Numbered from the stretch's first letter, positions 15,839-24,865 are shown. The stretch: DNA of 64,000 nucleotides from JBAOHV01 sp963714875 (GCA_963714875.1 CAVQQI010000002.1:124001-188000), one strand, 5' to 3'. Numbers and translations are program-made. The notes: generated by a model not told the origin, from the letters alone.

Positions 15839-17323
15839 TCAGAGAGTTCCGAGCGGGGCGGACTCGACCATGACGGTCTTGATCCGCGTGACGGCATCCA
15901 GACCCGCCCAGCCGTTCTCGCGGCCCAGACCGGAGGCCTTGACGCCGCCGAAGGGCAGCTCGACGGGCGTCACGTTGTAGGTGTTGACCCACACCACGCC
16001 GGCATCCAGCTGTGCCGCGACCCGGTGGGCCCGATCGAGATCGCGGGTGATCACACCCGCGCCCAACCCGTAGGGCGTCGCGTTGGCACGCCGGACCGCC
16101 TCGGCCTCATCGACGAAGCTCATGACGCTGGCCACCGGTCCGAAGATCTCCTGGCAGGCCAGATCGCTGTCATCGGCGACCCCGGCGAACACCGCAGGTG
16201 TCACGAAGCGACCATCCGCCATCGCTCCGTCGGTCACGCGCTGACCACCGATGAGCAGCTGCGCTCCCTGCTCCTGCCCGCGGCGCACCGCCGCCAGGAC
16301 CTTGTCCAGGTGCTCGTCGGAGATGAGCGACCCCACCTGGGTGGCAGGGTCCAGCGGATCGCCGACCACGAGGGCTTCGGCTGCGGCGACGAACCGATCG
16401 ACGAACTCGTCGTGGACCGATGCCTGCACGAACACCCGCGTGCCGTTGGAGCACACCTCGCCCTGGGTGGCGAAGTTCGCCATGACCGCTGCGTCCACCG
16501 CTCGGTCCATGTCCGCATCATCGAACACCAGCACCGGCGACTTCCCGCCGAGCTCCAGGGTGACCGGCATCGGGGCATCGGACGCGGCGCGCATGACTGC
16601 ACGGCCCGTGGGCACCGAACCGGTGACGGTCATCTTGTCGATGCCGTCGTGACCGCTGATCGCTGCGCCGACCGACCCGTCGCCCTGCACCACCGACAAC
16701 ACCCCCGGGGGCAGTCCGGCCGCCAGCAGCAGCTCGGCCAGGGCCACCGCCGTCAGCGGCGTCTGCTCGGACGGCTTGAACACCACGGCGTTGCCGGCCG
16801 CGAGCGCGGGCGCGGCTTTCCAGCAGGCGATCTGCAGCGGGTAGTTCCAGGCGCCGATGGCACCCACCACACCCAGGGGTTCACGCCGCGTGTAGGCCAT
16901 CAGCGAACCGAGCTGGTGGTGCTCACCGGTCGAACCGGCGATCAGCCCCCCGTAGTACTCCAGGCAGTCGGCGCCGGAGTGCACGTCGGTGACGAGCGCC
17001 TCGCGGATCGGCTTGCCGGTGTCGAGCACCTCCCAGCGGGCCAGGTCGCCGTTGTGCTCGCGCAGCAGGTCGGCCGCCCGACGCAGGACACGGCCCCGCT
17101 CGACCGGGGCCAGCGCCGCCCAGTCCGGTTGGGCACGTCGCGCTGCGGCGACCGCCCGGTCGACGTCCTCCGCGCCCGCGTCGCGGTACGACACCACGGT
17201 TGCCGAGGTCGCGGGGTTCTGCGACGTCCGCGGACTGCCGCTGCCGACGCACCGCTCACCATCGATGAACTGCATCGCGTCGGACGGGACGAAGGCGGCC
17301 GACGAGTCGGAACCCTCAGTCAT
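15839..17323 (-). CDS. Aldehyde dehydrogenase, betaine-aldehyde type
   Basis: A 494-residue NAD(P)-dependent aldehyde dehydrogenase. It shows the cofactor-loop glycine region TVTGSVPTGRAV, the general-base glutamate in LELGGKSPVL, and the catalytic cysteine in GEVCSNGTRVFV. GAWNYPLQIACWK and the SNGTR context are close to betaine-aldehyde and aminoaldehyde dehydrogenases, so oxidation of betaine aldehyde or a similar amino-aldehyde is the best guess. The start overlaps the end of the upstream S1-domain gene by 8 bases, so the two are co-transcribed. No choline dehydrogenase is in the window to confirm glycine-betaine synthesis. Confidence 0.87.
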   Translation of the reverse strand: MTEGSDSSAAFVPSDAMQFIDGERCVGSGSPRTSQNPATSATVVSYRDAGAEDVDRAVAAARRAQPDWAALAPVERGRVLRRAADLLREHNGDLARWEVLDTGKPIREALVTDVHSGADCLEYYGGLIAGSTGEHHQLGSLMAYTRREPLGVVGAIGAWNYPLQIACWKAAPALAAGNAVVFKPSEQTPLTAVALAELLLAAGLPPGVLSVVQGDGSVGAAISGHDGIDKMTVTGSVPTGRAVMRAASDAPMPVTLELGGKSPVLVFDDADMDRAVDAAVMANFATQGEVCSNGTRVFVQASVHDEFVDRFVAAAEALVVGDPLDPATQVGSLISDEHLDKVLAAVRRGQEQGAQLLIGGQRVTDGAMADGRFVTPAVFAGVADDSDLACQEIFGPVASVMSFVDEAEAVRRANATPYGLGAGVITRDLDRAHRVAAQLDAGVVWVNTYNVTPVELPFGGVKASGLGRENGWAGLDAVTRIKTVMVESAPLGTL

Positions 17324-18464
17324 CGACCAGCACCCTGCGCACCGAGAGCGCCAACCGGCGACGCTTGCGGTCGATCTCGAGCACCTTCACCATCAGCTGC
17401 TCACCGGGGGTGACCAGCTGATCGGGCCGGTACCCCGGCGCATCGGAGAGCTCCGAGATGTGCACCAGCCCCTCGGCGCCGACCGTGTCGAGACGCATGA
17501 ACACGCCGTACTCGACGACGCGCACGACCGTGGCCGACTCGATGGCGCCGACCTCGACCGACTCGAACGGGTCGGGCGAGGTGGCCCGCAACGACAGACC
17601 GATGCGGCGCTTGGACCGATTGACGTCGAGCACGACGACCTCGACCTCGTCACCGACCGACACGATCGATCCGATCGACTCCAGCCGACCCCAGGTCAAC
17701 TCGCTGCGATGGATCAGACCCCTGGCACCGCCCAGGTCCACCACGGCGCCGTAGTCGGCAAGGCTGACCACCTTGCCCGTCGTGCGGGATCCGGGTTCCA
17801 GGGAGCGCAGCAGCTCCTTCTCCGCAGCCCGACGACGGCGGCGCTGCAGATCCCGGATCGACACCACGATGCGGTCCTTGGGGCGGTCGAGCTCCACCAC
17901 CAGGACCTCGACGTCGGTGCCGACCAGCTCCGACAACTTCGTTCCGGGCACGTCGCCGACCAACGACGCGGGGAGGAACGCCCGCAACCCGACGTCGACC
18001 ACGGCGCCACCCTTGATCTGCTTGAGGACGGTTCCGGTCAGCGGCGTGCCTTCGGCGAGTGCGGCCTCGACGATCTCCCACGCCTGTTGCTTGCGTGCCC
18101 AGGCGACCGACAGCACCGGCCGCTCCAGCGGGTCCTCACGGGCCAGCTGGGCCGCGGTGATCACCTCGCCGGGGGTCGGAACTCCGTCGAACTCGTCTCG
18201 CGGCACCACCGCGGCGCGGCCATCGGCCAGCCGGACCTCGACCTCGCGGTCGGTCACCGCGACCACGGTGACCTCGACGATCTTGCCGACCACCACACCC
18301 GGACCGCGCCGCTCCGGCGACGACGGCGTCGAGTCGTGCGCGATCGGCGGTGGGAGCGGAGCTCCGGCCGGAGCGGACTGCCCGATCACCGGCGGCCCGG
18401 TCACCGGCGGGGCCACGAGCTCGGGGACGGTCGGTTCCGCCTCGTCGTCGTTGGTCTCGGGCAT
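17316..18464 (-). CDS. S1-domain RNA-binding protein (RpsA-like)
   Basis: A 382-residue protein with a proline-rich N-terminus and four S1/OB modules. The first module is degenerate, the second contains GTVLKQIKGGAVVDVG, the third GKVVSLADYGAVVDLGG with GLIHRSEL, and the fourth VVRVVEYGVFMRLD with EGLVHISELSD. This is the arrangement of ribosomal protein S1 in actinobacteria, but it is about 100 residues shorter and divergent in its first modules. It may be a paralogue rather than the housekeeping S1. ATG start at 18464. The last eight bases run into the aldehyde dehydrogenase gene, an odd partner. Confidence 0.8.
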   Translation of the reverse strand: MPETNDDEAEPTVPELVAPPVTGPPVIGQSAPAGAPLPPPIAHDSTPSSPERRGPGVVVGKIVEVTVVAVTDREVEVRLADGRAAVVPRDEFDGVPTPGEVITAAQLAREDPLERPVLSVAWARKQQAWEIVEAALAEGTPLTGTVLKQIKGGAVVDVGLRAFLPASLVGDVPGTKLSELVGTDVEVLVVELDRPKDRIVVSIRDLQRRRRRAAEKELLRSLEPGSRTTGKVVSLADYGAVVDLGGARGLIHRSELTWGRLESIGSIVSVGDEVEVVVLDVNRSKRRIGLSLRATSPDPFESVEVGAIESATVVRVVEYGVFMRLDTVGAEGLVHISELSDAPGYRPDQLVTPGEQLMVKVLEIDRKRRRLALSVRRVLVDD

Positions 18465-18542
18465 GGCGCAGACCCTACCGATGTCGCGGAGCCCGAAGCC
18501 CGCCGCTACGTTGAGCGCGACGCCGAGCACAGGGGGCACCAG

Positions 18543-19382
18543 ATGGAACCGTACGGAGCCGATGACGGGGTACACGTCGGATCGATGCTCTTCACGCTGG
18601 TCGACCCGACCCCGGGCCACGAGGTGGCGTACAACCGCTGGTACGAGCGGGACCACCTCTATTCCGGGTGCATGGTCGGACCGTGGTTGTTCGCCAACCG
18701 CCGCTGGGTCGCAACCCGCCCGCTGAAGGACATGCGGTTCCCGGCCGACGTGCCGTCGGACCATGCGATCACCGATCCGGTCGACGCCGGCTCGTATCTG
18801 GCGACCTACTTCATCCACAAGGGACACGAGGCCGAGCACTTCGCCTGGGCGAACAAGCAGGTCTACGAGCTGTACGAGAACGGGCGCGGCTTCGAGGAGC
18901 GCACGCACGCGCACACCTGTCTGTACTTCGTGGTCGGCGAGGACCACCGTGATCCCGACGGCGTGCCGGCCCACATGGCGCTCGACCACCCGTACCGCGG
19001 GCTGATCAGCGTGCACGTCGATCGTGCCGACGGGGTCGCGCACCCCCAGTTCGCGGAGTGGTTCAGCTCGACCGCCGCTCCCGAGCTGTTCGAGGACGAC
19101 GCGGACGGCGCCCGCTCGGGGATCGACCAGGTGCTGCACTGGCGCCCCATCATCCCCAAGGGAGAGGAGGGCAACGCGCCGATGAAGCTCGGCACCGGTC
19201 CGGGCACCCGCCAGCGCAGCCTCCAGTTGATGTTCTGCACCACGGAGCCGACCCAGGTGTGGGACCGGCTGCACGACTACGCGGACCGTGTCGAGGAGTC
19301 CGGTCTGGCCACCGTTCGCCTGGTCGCTCCGTTCATCCCGACGATCCCCGGCACCGACACCTACACCGACCAGCTGTGGTGA
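18543..19382 (+). CDS. EthD-like dimeric alpha-beta-barrel protein
   Basis: A 279-residue protein of no assigned function. Two halves each look like an alpha-beta-barrel module: residues 12-40 (SMLFTLVDPTPGHEVAYNRW, followed by YERDHL) and residues about 145-215 (GLISVHVDRADG, then FAEWFSST). This resembles EthD-type ferredoxin folds, found in monooxygenases, decarboxylases and stress proteins. Histidine-rich stretches (HKGHEAEHF, RTHAHTC) could bind metal or haem. It diverges from the S1-domain gene (78-base gap). Family assignment is by fold-like pattern only. Confidence 0.65.
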   Translation: MEPYGADDGVHVGSMLFTLVDPTPGHEVAYNRWYERDHLYSGCMVGPWLFANRRWVATRPLKDMRFPADVPSDHAITDPVDAGSYLATYFIHKGHEAEHFAWANKQVYELYENGRGFEERTHAHTCLYFVVGEDHRDPDGVPAHMALDHPYRGLISVHVDRADGVAHPQFAEWFSSTAAPELFEDDADGARSGIDQVLHWRPIIPKGEEGNAPMKLGTGPGTRQRSLQLMFCTTEPTQVWDRLHDYADRVEESGLATVRLVAPFIPTIPGTDTYTDQLW

Positions 19383-19409
19383 CGTGCCGGCGGGCGACCT
19401 GAGCGCCCG

Positions 19410-20783
19410 TCAACCCAGCGCGCCGACCACGGCGAGGATGCTCACCACCCAGACCAGGCCGAGCACGGCGACGATGCCCGCGTACTCGGCGGGAAGGTTC
19501 CGACCGTCGACCAGACGGTGGTAGCGACGTCGGACGAGGTAGTCCCACTTCATCCGGAACCACTGGAAGTGTGCGCGGAACCGGGCGACCAGCTTGAACA
19601 CGTTGTAGATCGGCGCCATCAGCACCACGCCGAGGGGGTCACGGCGACCGAGTCGCAGCCACGCGGCCAGCTCGAGCGGCAGGTACAGCAGGTACAGGAA
19701 CCCGAAGTACTGCGGGGAGAAGAACAGGGTCGCGAACAGCAGCATGCGCACCGGATCCGTGAGCAGGACCATGACCGCGTAGCCGCGTTCGAAGCGCAGC
19801 GCGGCAGGGATCGCCGGGTCCAGCATCATCCGCAGGTTCAGGAACAGCAGCTCGTGCTCCGCGGTGCCCCACTTCGTGGATCGCTGTCCGAACAGCTCCC
19901 TCCACGACGAGGGAGCCAGGGTCACCACGCGATTCGGGCTGAACGCGACCCCCTTCCCCTCGCTCTCGAGGTGCGCCAGGAGCGTGCGCTGGAGGTCCTC
20001 GCCCGGGAAGTGACCGGAGTGCCGGACGGCCTGACGCTGCAGATCAACGGTGCGGAAGAGACCGACCGCACCGGAGACGTTGGCCACGGCGCCGAGGTCG
20101 GACATCAACGCCTTCCCGAGCACCATCGACTTGCGGTACTCGTAGGTCTGGATGCGGTTGACGAGCGTGCCGGTCTCGATGGGCATGACGTCGAACGCGA
20201 CAGCCGCCGCGCCCTGCTCGAGCGGCTCCACGGGGAGCGCCTCGGCCCCCAGGAGCGTGTCGTCGTCGACGATCAACGTGTAGGGGGTCCTCACCAGAGG
20301 GGCGGCGCGACTGACGCTGAGCGCCTTGTTGCGGTTGAAGCGGTTCTCCAGCACGCGGACCCCACGCGAACGTGCCACCGCCGCCGTGTCGTCGGTCGAT
20401 CGGTCCGACACCACGATGATGTTCTCGGCAAGCACGTGCACGGCCAGGTGGTCGAGCGTCTCGCCGATCACATCGCCGCCGTTGTAGCAGGCGATGATCA
20501 CCGAGACGTCCGGCCGAACGGTCGCCGCGGCGCTCGCCGCTGCGGGGGGTTGTCGCCGGGCGGTGAACACGAGCAGCAGCCCGTCGGTACCGAGCAGGAA
20601 TGCGATCCCCACGGTCACGTAGGACAGGTTGCCGAATCCCCTCGTCACGGCGACGAAGTACCCGACGGTCAGCGCGACGACGATCAGGAGCACACCTGCG
20701 ACGTCGGCGAACGACAGGAGCCGCCCGAGGACCGGCCTGAAGGCCCCTCCTGCGGCGGGGATCCCGCTGGCGGACGCCGTCAC
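19410..20783 (-). CDS. Membrane GT2 family glycosyltransferase (processive-type)
   Basis: A 457-residue inner-membrane family 2 glycosyltransferase. Two N-terminal helices precede the GT-A domain, which has VSVIIACYNGGDVI, the nucleotide-sugar aspartates in VSDRSTDDT and LIVDDDTLLG, the acceptor motif GHFPGEDLQ, and QRSTKW in place of the QxxRW of cellulose and hyaluronan synthases. Three to four C-terminal helices could form a polymer channel. It probably makes or extends a surface polysaccharide. The GTG start overlaps the DivIVA-like gene by four bases (GTGA), so synthesis is coupled to that protein. Confidence 0.84.
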   Translation of the reverse strand: MTASASGIPAAGGAFRPVLGRLLSFADVAGVLLIVVALTVGYFVAVTRGFGNLSYVTVGIAFLLGTDGLLLVFTARRQPPAAASAAATVRPDVSVIIACYNGGDVIGETLDHLAVHVLAENIIVVSDRSTDDTAAVARSRGVRVLENRFNRNKALSVSRAAPLVRTPYTLIVDDDTLLGAEALPVEPLEQGAAAVAFDVMPIETGTLVNRIQTYEYRKSMVLGKALMSDLGAVANVSGAVGLFRTVDLQRQAVRHSGHFPGEDLQRTLLAHLESEGKGVAFSPNRVVTLAPSSWRELFGQRSTKWGTAEHELLFLNLRMMLDPAIPAALRFERGYAVMVLLTDPVRMLLFATLFFSPQYFGFLYLLYLPLELAAWLRLGRRDPLGVVLMAPIYNVFKLVARFRAHFQWFRMKWDYLVRRRYHRLVDGRNLPAEYAGIVAVLGLVWVVSILAVVGALG

Positions 20784-21388
20784 CGGATGTCGATCGCGTC
20801 GTCGACGGTGCCGCCGAAGGGTGCGTCACCGACGTCGAACGACTCGCTCCTCGCGGTGAGCTCGAACTGGAATCGATCGGCCATCTCGCCCAGCCGGGTC
20901 CCGCCCATGCGCAGATCCCCTGCGGTGTCATTCACGAACTGGCTCATCTCGGTCACGAGCCGCTCGATCGCGGTGAGACGCTCACGAGCGGTCGCCTCGA
21001 GCTCGGCCACGCGGGTTCGGCTCTCCTCCTCGATGGCGAGCGCCGTTGATCGCGCGGAGGAGACGATCCGGTCGCCGTCGGCACGGGCAGCCTCCAACAT
21101 GCGGGCCGCACTCTGCCTGGCGGCTGCGAGCTCCACCTCGGCGGTACCCCTGCGCTCATCCGCGCACAGGGCAGCAGCCAGGAGCTTCTCGTCCGCGACC
21201 CGCTGTGCGTTGCGCAGCAGCTCGAGCGCCGCGCCCTCGTTGTCCTTGTGCCGCGTCACCTCCGAACGCAGCCAGCCCACGAACTCGGCGAGGTGCTCCA
21301 GATACTCGTCGACCGCGATGGGGTCATAGCCCTTCCGGGCCTGGCCGAAGCGGGTCGCAATGATCTCCTCGCTCGTGAACTCTCGCAT
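20780..21388 (-). CDS. DivIVA-domain coiled-coil protein
   Basis: A 202-residue protein whose first 45 residues match the DivIVA membrane-curvature domain (ATRFGQARKGYDPIAVDEYL). A long coiled coil follows, alanine-, glutamate- and arginine-rich with heptad spacing, and a short acidic C-terminus. DivIVA proteins gather at strongly curved membrane, cell poles and septa, and recruit wall-synthesis enzymes. At this size it is smaller than Wag31. It sits between a secreted TIM-barrel gene (14-base gap) and the GT2 synthase (4-base overlap), so its job is probably to localise the synthase. AGAAGGAA precedes the ATG. Confidence 0.8.
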   Translation of the reverse strand: MREFTSEEIIATRFGQARKGYDPIAVDEYLEHLAEFVGWLRSEVTRHKDNEGAALELLRNAQRVADEKLLAAALCADERRGTAEVELAAARQSAARMLEAARADGDRIVSSARSTALAIEEESRTRVAELEATARERLTAIERLVTEMSQFVNDTAGDLRMGGTRLGEMADRFQFELTARSESFDVGDAPFGGTVDDAIDIR

Positions 21389-21402
21389 GACGGTTCCTTC
21401 TC

Positions 21403-22410
21403 TCAGTCGGCCGATGATCCGGCCTGATCGGTGAGACGGAGGAGTCCATCGACGTCATTGACGACGACCTCCTCCGTCGCGGTCGCGTCCGTGACAGATC
21501 TGAGCGCACGTCGGAACTCCTCCGGCGTGAAGCCCGCGAAGGTGGCGGTCGGCGGGTCGATCCGGGTGGTCTCGACCCCGACGAGCACCGGCACCTGCTG
21601 TTGGCGGATCTCGTGACCGACCAGATCGACGATGCCACCCTCGCCGTGGGCCCGGTTGCGATACGCCATCACCGAGACCGATCCGCCATCACCCATGACC
21701 GAGACGAGGTGATCGAACGGGACCTGCGAACGGCCGTCGATCTCGATGGCCGACACCTCGCCGTTGGAGCCATCGAACCAGTACGGGATCAGGTACGTCA
21801 CCGGGATCGAACTGCCGAGCGAACTCCGACTGCGTTCCACCCACTCGACGAACCGCACGTAGCCGTCGAGCAGCTCTTCTTTCGACGTGGCCCATTCGTC
21901 CAGTCCCCAGGGCTCGACGTCCAGGTGCAGGCTCGAGATCACCACACCGTCCTCGACGAGTCCGTCGACGAAGGCCAACAGCCGGGTGGCATCGCCACGC
22001 CCCTCGTCGGTCGGCCACCAGGGGTCGCCGGCGACGACGCCGACCTCCAGATCGCGTGCTGCAGCGATCTGCACGAGCTCGGACACGTCATCGGCCAGCT
22101 CGTCCGTGCCCACCTCGTCGGCAGCTCCGGCGGCCGTCACGTCGACGTACACACGGTCGAGGCACACATCGGATGCGGCGCGGACCAGCTCGCCGGCGGC
22201 CCGCTGCCCGCGCCACTCGGCCTCACGCCATTCGTAGGCGGACAGGCGCGCCGTGCCGAGTGTCCCGGCGCCACAGTCAGGGGCCCCGCCCTCCGCCCGG
22301 GACGTGCCGGAGGACCCGGAACCTACGAGAGCGAGGGAGACGGCGATGGCAGCGACAGCAGCGACGCCGATGACCACCGGCATCCTGATCGACGAAGCAC
22401 CCAGCAACAC
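21403..22410 (-). CDS. Secreted TIM-barrel, glycosidase-like protein
   Basis: A 335-residue exported protein: a hydrophobic N-terminus (VIGVAAVAAIAVSLALV) and then a domain with the look of a glycoside hydrolase TIM barrel. SSLHLDVEPW holds an acidic pair at the end of a strand, and VSVMAYRNRA and VGVETTR are later barrel strands, as in GH18-like enzymes. No exact family was identified and activity is unproven. GTG start preceded by GAGAGGGG. As first gene of the operon with a DivIVA-like protein and a GT2 synthase, a role in trimming or binding the polysaccharide made by that synthase is plausible. Confidence 0.68.
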   Translation of the reverse strand: MLLGASSIRMPVVIGVAAVAAIAVSLALVGSGSSGTSRAEGGAPDCGAGTLGTARLSAYEWREAEWRGQRAAGELVRAASDVCLDRVYVDVTAAGAADEVGTDELADDVSELVQIAAARDLEVGVVAGDPWWPTDEGRGDATRLLAFVDGLVEDGVVISSLHLDVEPWGLDEWATSKEELLDGYVRFVEWVERSRSSLGSSIPVTYLIPYWFDGSNGEVSAIEIDGRSQVPFDHLVSVMGDGGSVSVMAYRNRAHGEGGIVDLVGHEIRQQQVPVLVGVETTRIDPPTATFAGFTPEEFRRALRSVTDATATEEVVVNDVDGLLRLTDQAGSSAD

Positions 22411-22485
22411 GGTCCCCTCTCAAACCGACTCACCATCGCCCTGTTGATCAGCTTCGTGTGCTAGGGGCTCCGGACAAGGGACCAT

Positions 22486-22562
22486 TGTCACTACGGAGTG
22501 TCACTACGGGCACTCGGGTGCACTACGGGTGTCACGACGGGTGACTCGGGTGCCACGACGGG
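22486..22562. repeat. Degenerate short direct repeats
   Basis: About six imperfect copies of a motif near TGTCACTACGGG follow each other (TGTCACTACGGA, TGTCACTACGGG, TGCACTACGGG, TGTCACGACGGG, TGCCACGACGGG), mixed with ACTCGGGTG units. They lie 76 bases upstream of the TIM-barrel operon start and just after the end of the methyltransferase gene. Spacing is too short for CRISPR. They could be a regulator binding array for the operon, or slippage debris. Confidence 0.6.
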
Positions 22563-22584
22563 CCGAGCAGACCGCAGCGGCGGT

Positions 22585-23208
22585 TCAGTCCTCGGCGGCG
22601 AGCACGGCGACCAGGAACCCGGAGTCCGTGGTGAAGGGGCGCACGTCCCAGCTCTCGAGCGCCAGGTCGACCCGCAACCCCGCGGTCGCGGCGTCCGCGA
22701 AGAACTCGTCGAACTCGTAGCCCCGGCCGGACCCGAAGCCGGCCACGATGCGCCCCTCGGCGGCCAGGTGGGCCCGGAGGCGCTGCAACACGCGCACACG
22801 CGTGCTGGGCGCCAGGAAGGCGATGACGTTGCCGGCGCTGACGATCAGGTCGAACGGCTCCTCGACGCCCCGACCGGGCAGGTCGAGCACGGTCAGATCG
22901 CCCACCAGCCAGATCGGGCCCGGGTGATCCTGCTCGGCGGCCTCGATCAGCACGGGATCGACATCGACGCCGACCACCCGGTGGCCGACCGCGTGCAGCG
23001 CCGCGCCCACCCGACCGGGCCCACACCCTGCGTCCAGGATGTGGGCACCCCGGCCGACCATGGCGTCGACCAGCCGCGCCTCGCCGTCCAGATCGTCACC
23101 CGCCGCTGCCATGGAACGGAACCGTTCGACGTACCAGGTGGAGTGGTCCGGGTTCTCACGGGTCAGCGCGGTCCAGCCGCTCTCCTCGACCCGGTCGTCG
23201 CTGCTCAC
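22585..23208 (-). CDS. SAM-dependent class I methyltransferase
   Basis: A 207-residue Rossmann-fold methyltransferase. Motif I is ILDAGCGPGRVGAAL, the acidic residue at the end of strand two is in VVGVDVDPVLI, and motif IV-like DLIVSAGNVIAF follows. The N-terminal SGWTALTRENPDHSTWYVER is a pattern common in small actinobacterial methyltransferases of unknown substrate. Nothing nearby points to a pathway. It is followed, on the same strand, by the short repeat region. Confidence 0.85.
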   Translation of the reverse strand: MSSDDRVEESGWTALTRENPDHSTWYVERFRSMAAAGDDLDGEARLVDAMVGRGAHILDAGCGPGRVGAALHAVGHRVVGVDVDPVLIEAAEQDHPGPIWLVGDLTVLDLPGRGVEEPFDLIVSAGNVIAFLAPSTRVRVLQRLRAHLAAEGRIVAGFGSGRGYEFDEFFADAATAGLRVDLALESWDVRPFTTDSGFLVAVLAAED

Positions 23209-23280
23209 GTCGCTGGCTCCGTCATGGCCGGCACCCTAGAGCGGGCACACCTGCACGACGGCACCGCGCCAGACGGACCT

Positions 23281-23937
23281 TCACACAGGGTGGTGCTCGT
23301 CCAGGAACTCCAACGTCCGCGACCAGGCCAGCTGCGCAGCTGCGGGGTCGTGGTGTGCGTCCACACCGGACTCGGCGAACCAGTGGCTGGTCCCCGGGTA
23401 GCGGTGGAACTCGACGTGCTTGTCCGACAGCAGCAGTCGTGCCTGCATCTCGACCAGGTCGTCCTCGCTGACGAGGGGGTCATCCTCGGCGAAGTGACCC
23501 AGCACAGGAGCGGTCAACGTGTCGAAGTCGATGTTCTGCGCGCCGTAGTAGGCCACGACCGCACGCACCGACGACGGTTGGCGTGTGCCCACCCACAGAG
23601 CCCACGACGCCCCCATGGAGAACCCGACCACCGCGACCGGCTCGTCGGGCGCCGCGCTGTGGGCACGGAGCGCGACGACGCTGTCCAGCACGAGCGACGC
23701 GGTCTCGTTGGGGTCCGACCCGGCCAACTGCTCCCGGGCGGCATCGGCGTCGGCGGGTACCGCACCCCCGCACAGGTCGGGCGCCAGCGCGGTGTAGCCG
23801 CTGTCGGCGAGTGCTTCCACGACGGACTTCGCTGTGTCGGTCAGCCCCCACCAGGAGTGCAGCACCAGCACCCCGGGGCCCGGACCCTTGTCGGGTTGCA
23901 CCAGATAGGCCGATCCGGACGGGGCTGCGCTGCTCAT
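23281..23937 (-). CDS. Dienelactone hydrolase family protein
   Basis: A 218-residue alpha/beta hydrolase of the dienelactone hydrolase family. The opening GVLVLHSWWGLTD, the nucleophile elbow VGFSMGAS, the acid in FAEDDPLV and the histidine in PGTSHWFAE give a full triad. Classic dienelactone hydrolases use cysteine in GYCxG; here the nucleophile is serine, as in many relatives acting on other esters. No aromatic-degradation genes are nearby, so the substrate is open. It is 72 bases upstream of the methyltransferase gene and on the same strand. Confidence 0.85.
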   Translation of the reverse strand: MSSAAPSGSAYLVQPDKGPGPGVLVLHSWWGLTDTAKSVVEALADSGYTALAPDLCGGAVPADADAAREQLAGSDPNETASLVLDSVVALRAHSAAPDEPVAVVGFSMGASWALWVGTRQPSSVRAVVAYYGAQNIDFDTLTAPVLGHFAEDDPLVSEDDLVEMQARLLLSDKHVEFHRYPGTSHWFAESGVDAHHDPAAAQLAWSRTLEFLDEHHPV

Positions 23938-24020
23938 CCCCAGAGGCTGCCACGCGCTCTGCGCACACCGTGATCGCGGACCGGCCCCGGTGTCGCCGAG
24001 CCCGGTGACGTCGTGCCAGC

Positions 24021-24827
24021 ATGAGGGACGTGTCGACCGTGCTCGCAGTGCTCAACCAGAAGGGTGGCGTCGGCAAGACCACCGTGACGCTGGGACTCGC
24101 CGCGGCGGCGCAACGCGCCGGCGACCGCTGCCTGGTCGTCGACCTGGACCCCCAGGGCAGCGCCGGTTGGTCGATGGGGGTCGAAGCGAGCGACGACCAC
24201 CTGTCGGTCGGCGACGTGCTGCGCACCGGCGACCCCAAGGTCGCGCTCGCCGCCACGGTCACCTCGGGCTGGGGCGAGGGCGTGGACGTCCTGCCCTCGA
24301 GCCGCAACCTGATCGACCGGGAGGGCGACCCGCACAGCGCCGAGGCGATGCTGCGCCTGCGCACCGCCATGGCGCCGATCATCGACGACTACCGGTTCGT
24401 GTTCATCGACTGCGCACCGAGCCTGGGCCCCACCACACGCTCAGGGCTCGCGATGTCGGATCGGGTGCTGCTGGTGGTCGAGCTGTCGGCGCTGTCGATC
24501 CGTGGGGCCGACGCGGTGCTCGACACCGTCGAGGAGATCTGGTCGGAGCTGAACCCGGACCTGGACGTCGGGGGCGTCATCGTCAATCGAGCCCCTCCGT
24601 CGTCGAGCGAGGCCGCCCGTCAGGAGCACGAGCTCGACCGCTTGATGGGCAAGCGGGCCGTCTGGCGCCCGTTCATCCCGCAGCGCACGGTGCTCAACGA
24701 GTCCGTCGGCGAACGTGCACCGCTGCACGCGCTCGGCTACCGGGCCAAGGACACCGTCGAGGTCTTCGATGCGCTCTACCGCCGCCTCGGACGTGTCAGC
24801 CGGACCGGGACGCGCTCCCGGTCCTGA
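24021..24827 (+). CDS. ParA-family ATPase (orphan)
   Basis: A 268-residue deviant Walker A ATPase: LNQKGGVGKTTVTLG at the N-terminus with the signature lysine, Walker A' as VVDLDPQGSAGWS, and Walker B-like FIDCAPSLGPTTR. These ATPases position DNA or protein cargo by binding DNA non-specifically when ATP-bound. No parB, parS site or replication gene is adjacent, which argues against a chromosome or plasmid partition cassette and for an orphan ParA/MinD-like positioning role. ATG start 83 bases from the divergent dienelactone hydrolase. Confidence 0.87.
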   Translation: MRDVSTVLAVLNQKGGVGKTTVTLGLAAAAQRAGDRCLVVDLDPQGSAGWSMGVEASDDHLSVGDVLRTGDPKVALAATVTSGWGEGVDVLPSSRNLIDREGDPHSAEAMLRLRTAMAPIIDDYRFVFIDCAPSLGPTTRSGLAMSDRVLLVVELSALSIRGADAVLDTVEEIWSELNPDLDVGGVIVNRAPPSSSEAARQEHELDRLMGKRAVWRPFIPQRTVLNESVGERAPLHALGYRAKDTVEVFDALYRRLGRVSRTGTRSRS

Positions 24828-24865
24828 CCTACGACCGGTCGTGATGCACCAGCGGTCCTGACGCG

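Noticed and set aside
22486..22562. CRISPR-like array
   Set aside because: Units are 11-12 bases, imperfect and without spacers; no cas genes are present.
24021..24827. Plasmid or chromosome partition cassette
   Set aside because: No ParB, parS-like palindrome or replication initiator is nearby; the ATPase is best treated as an orphan.
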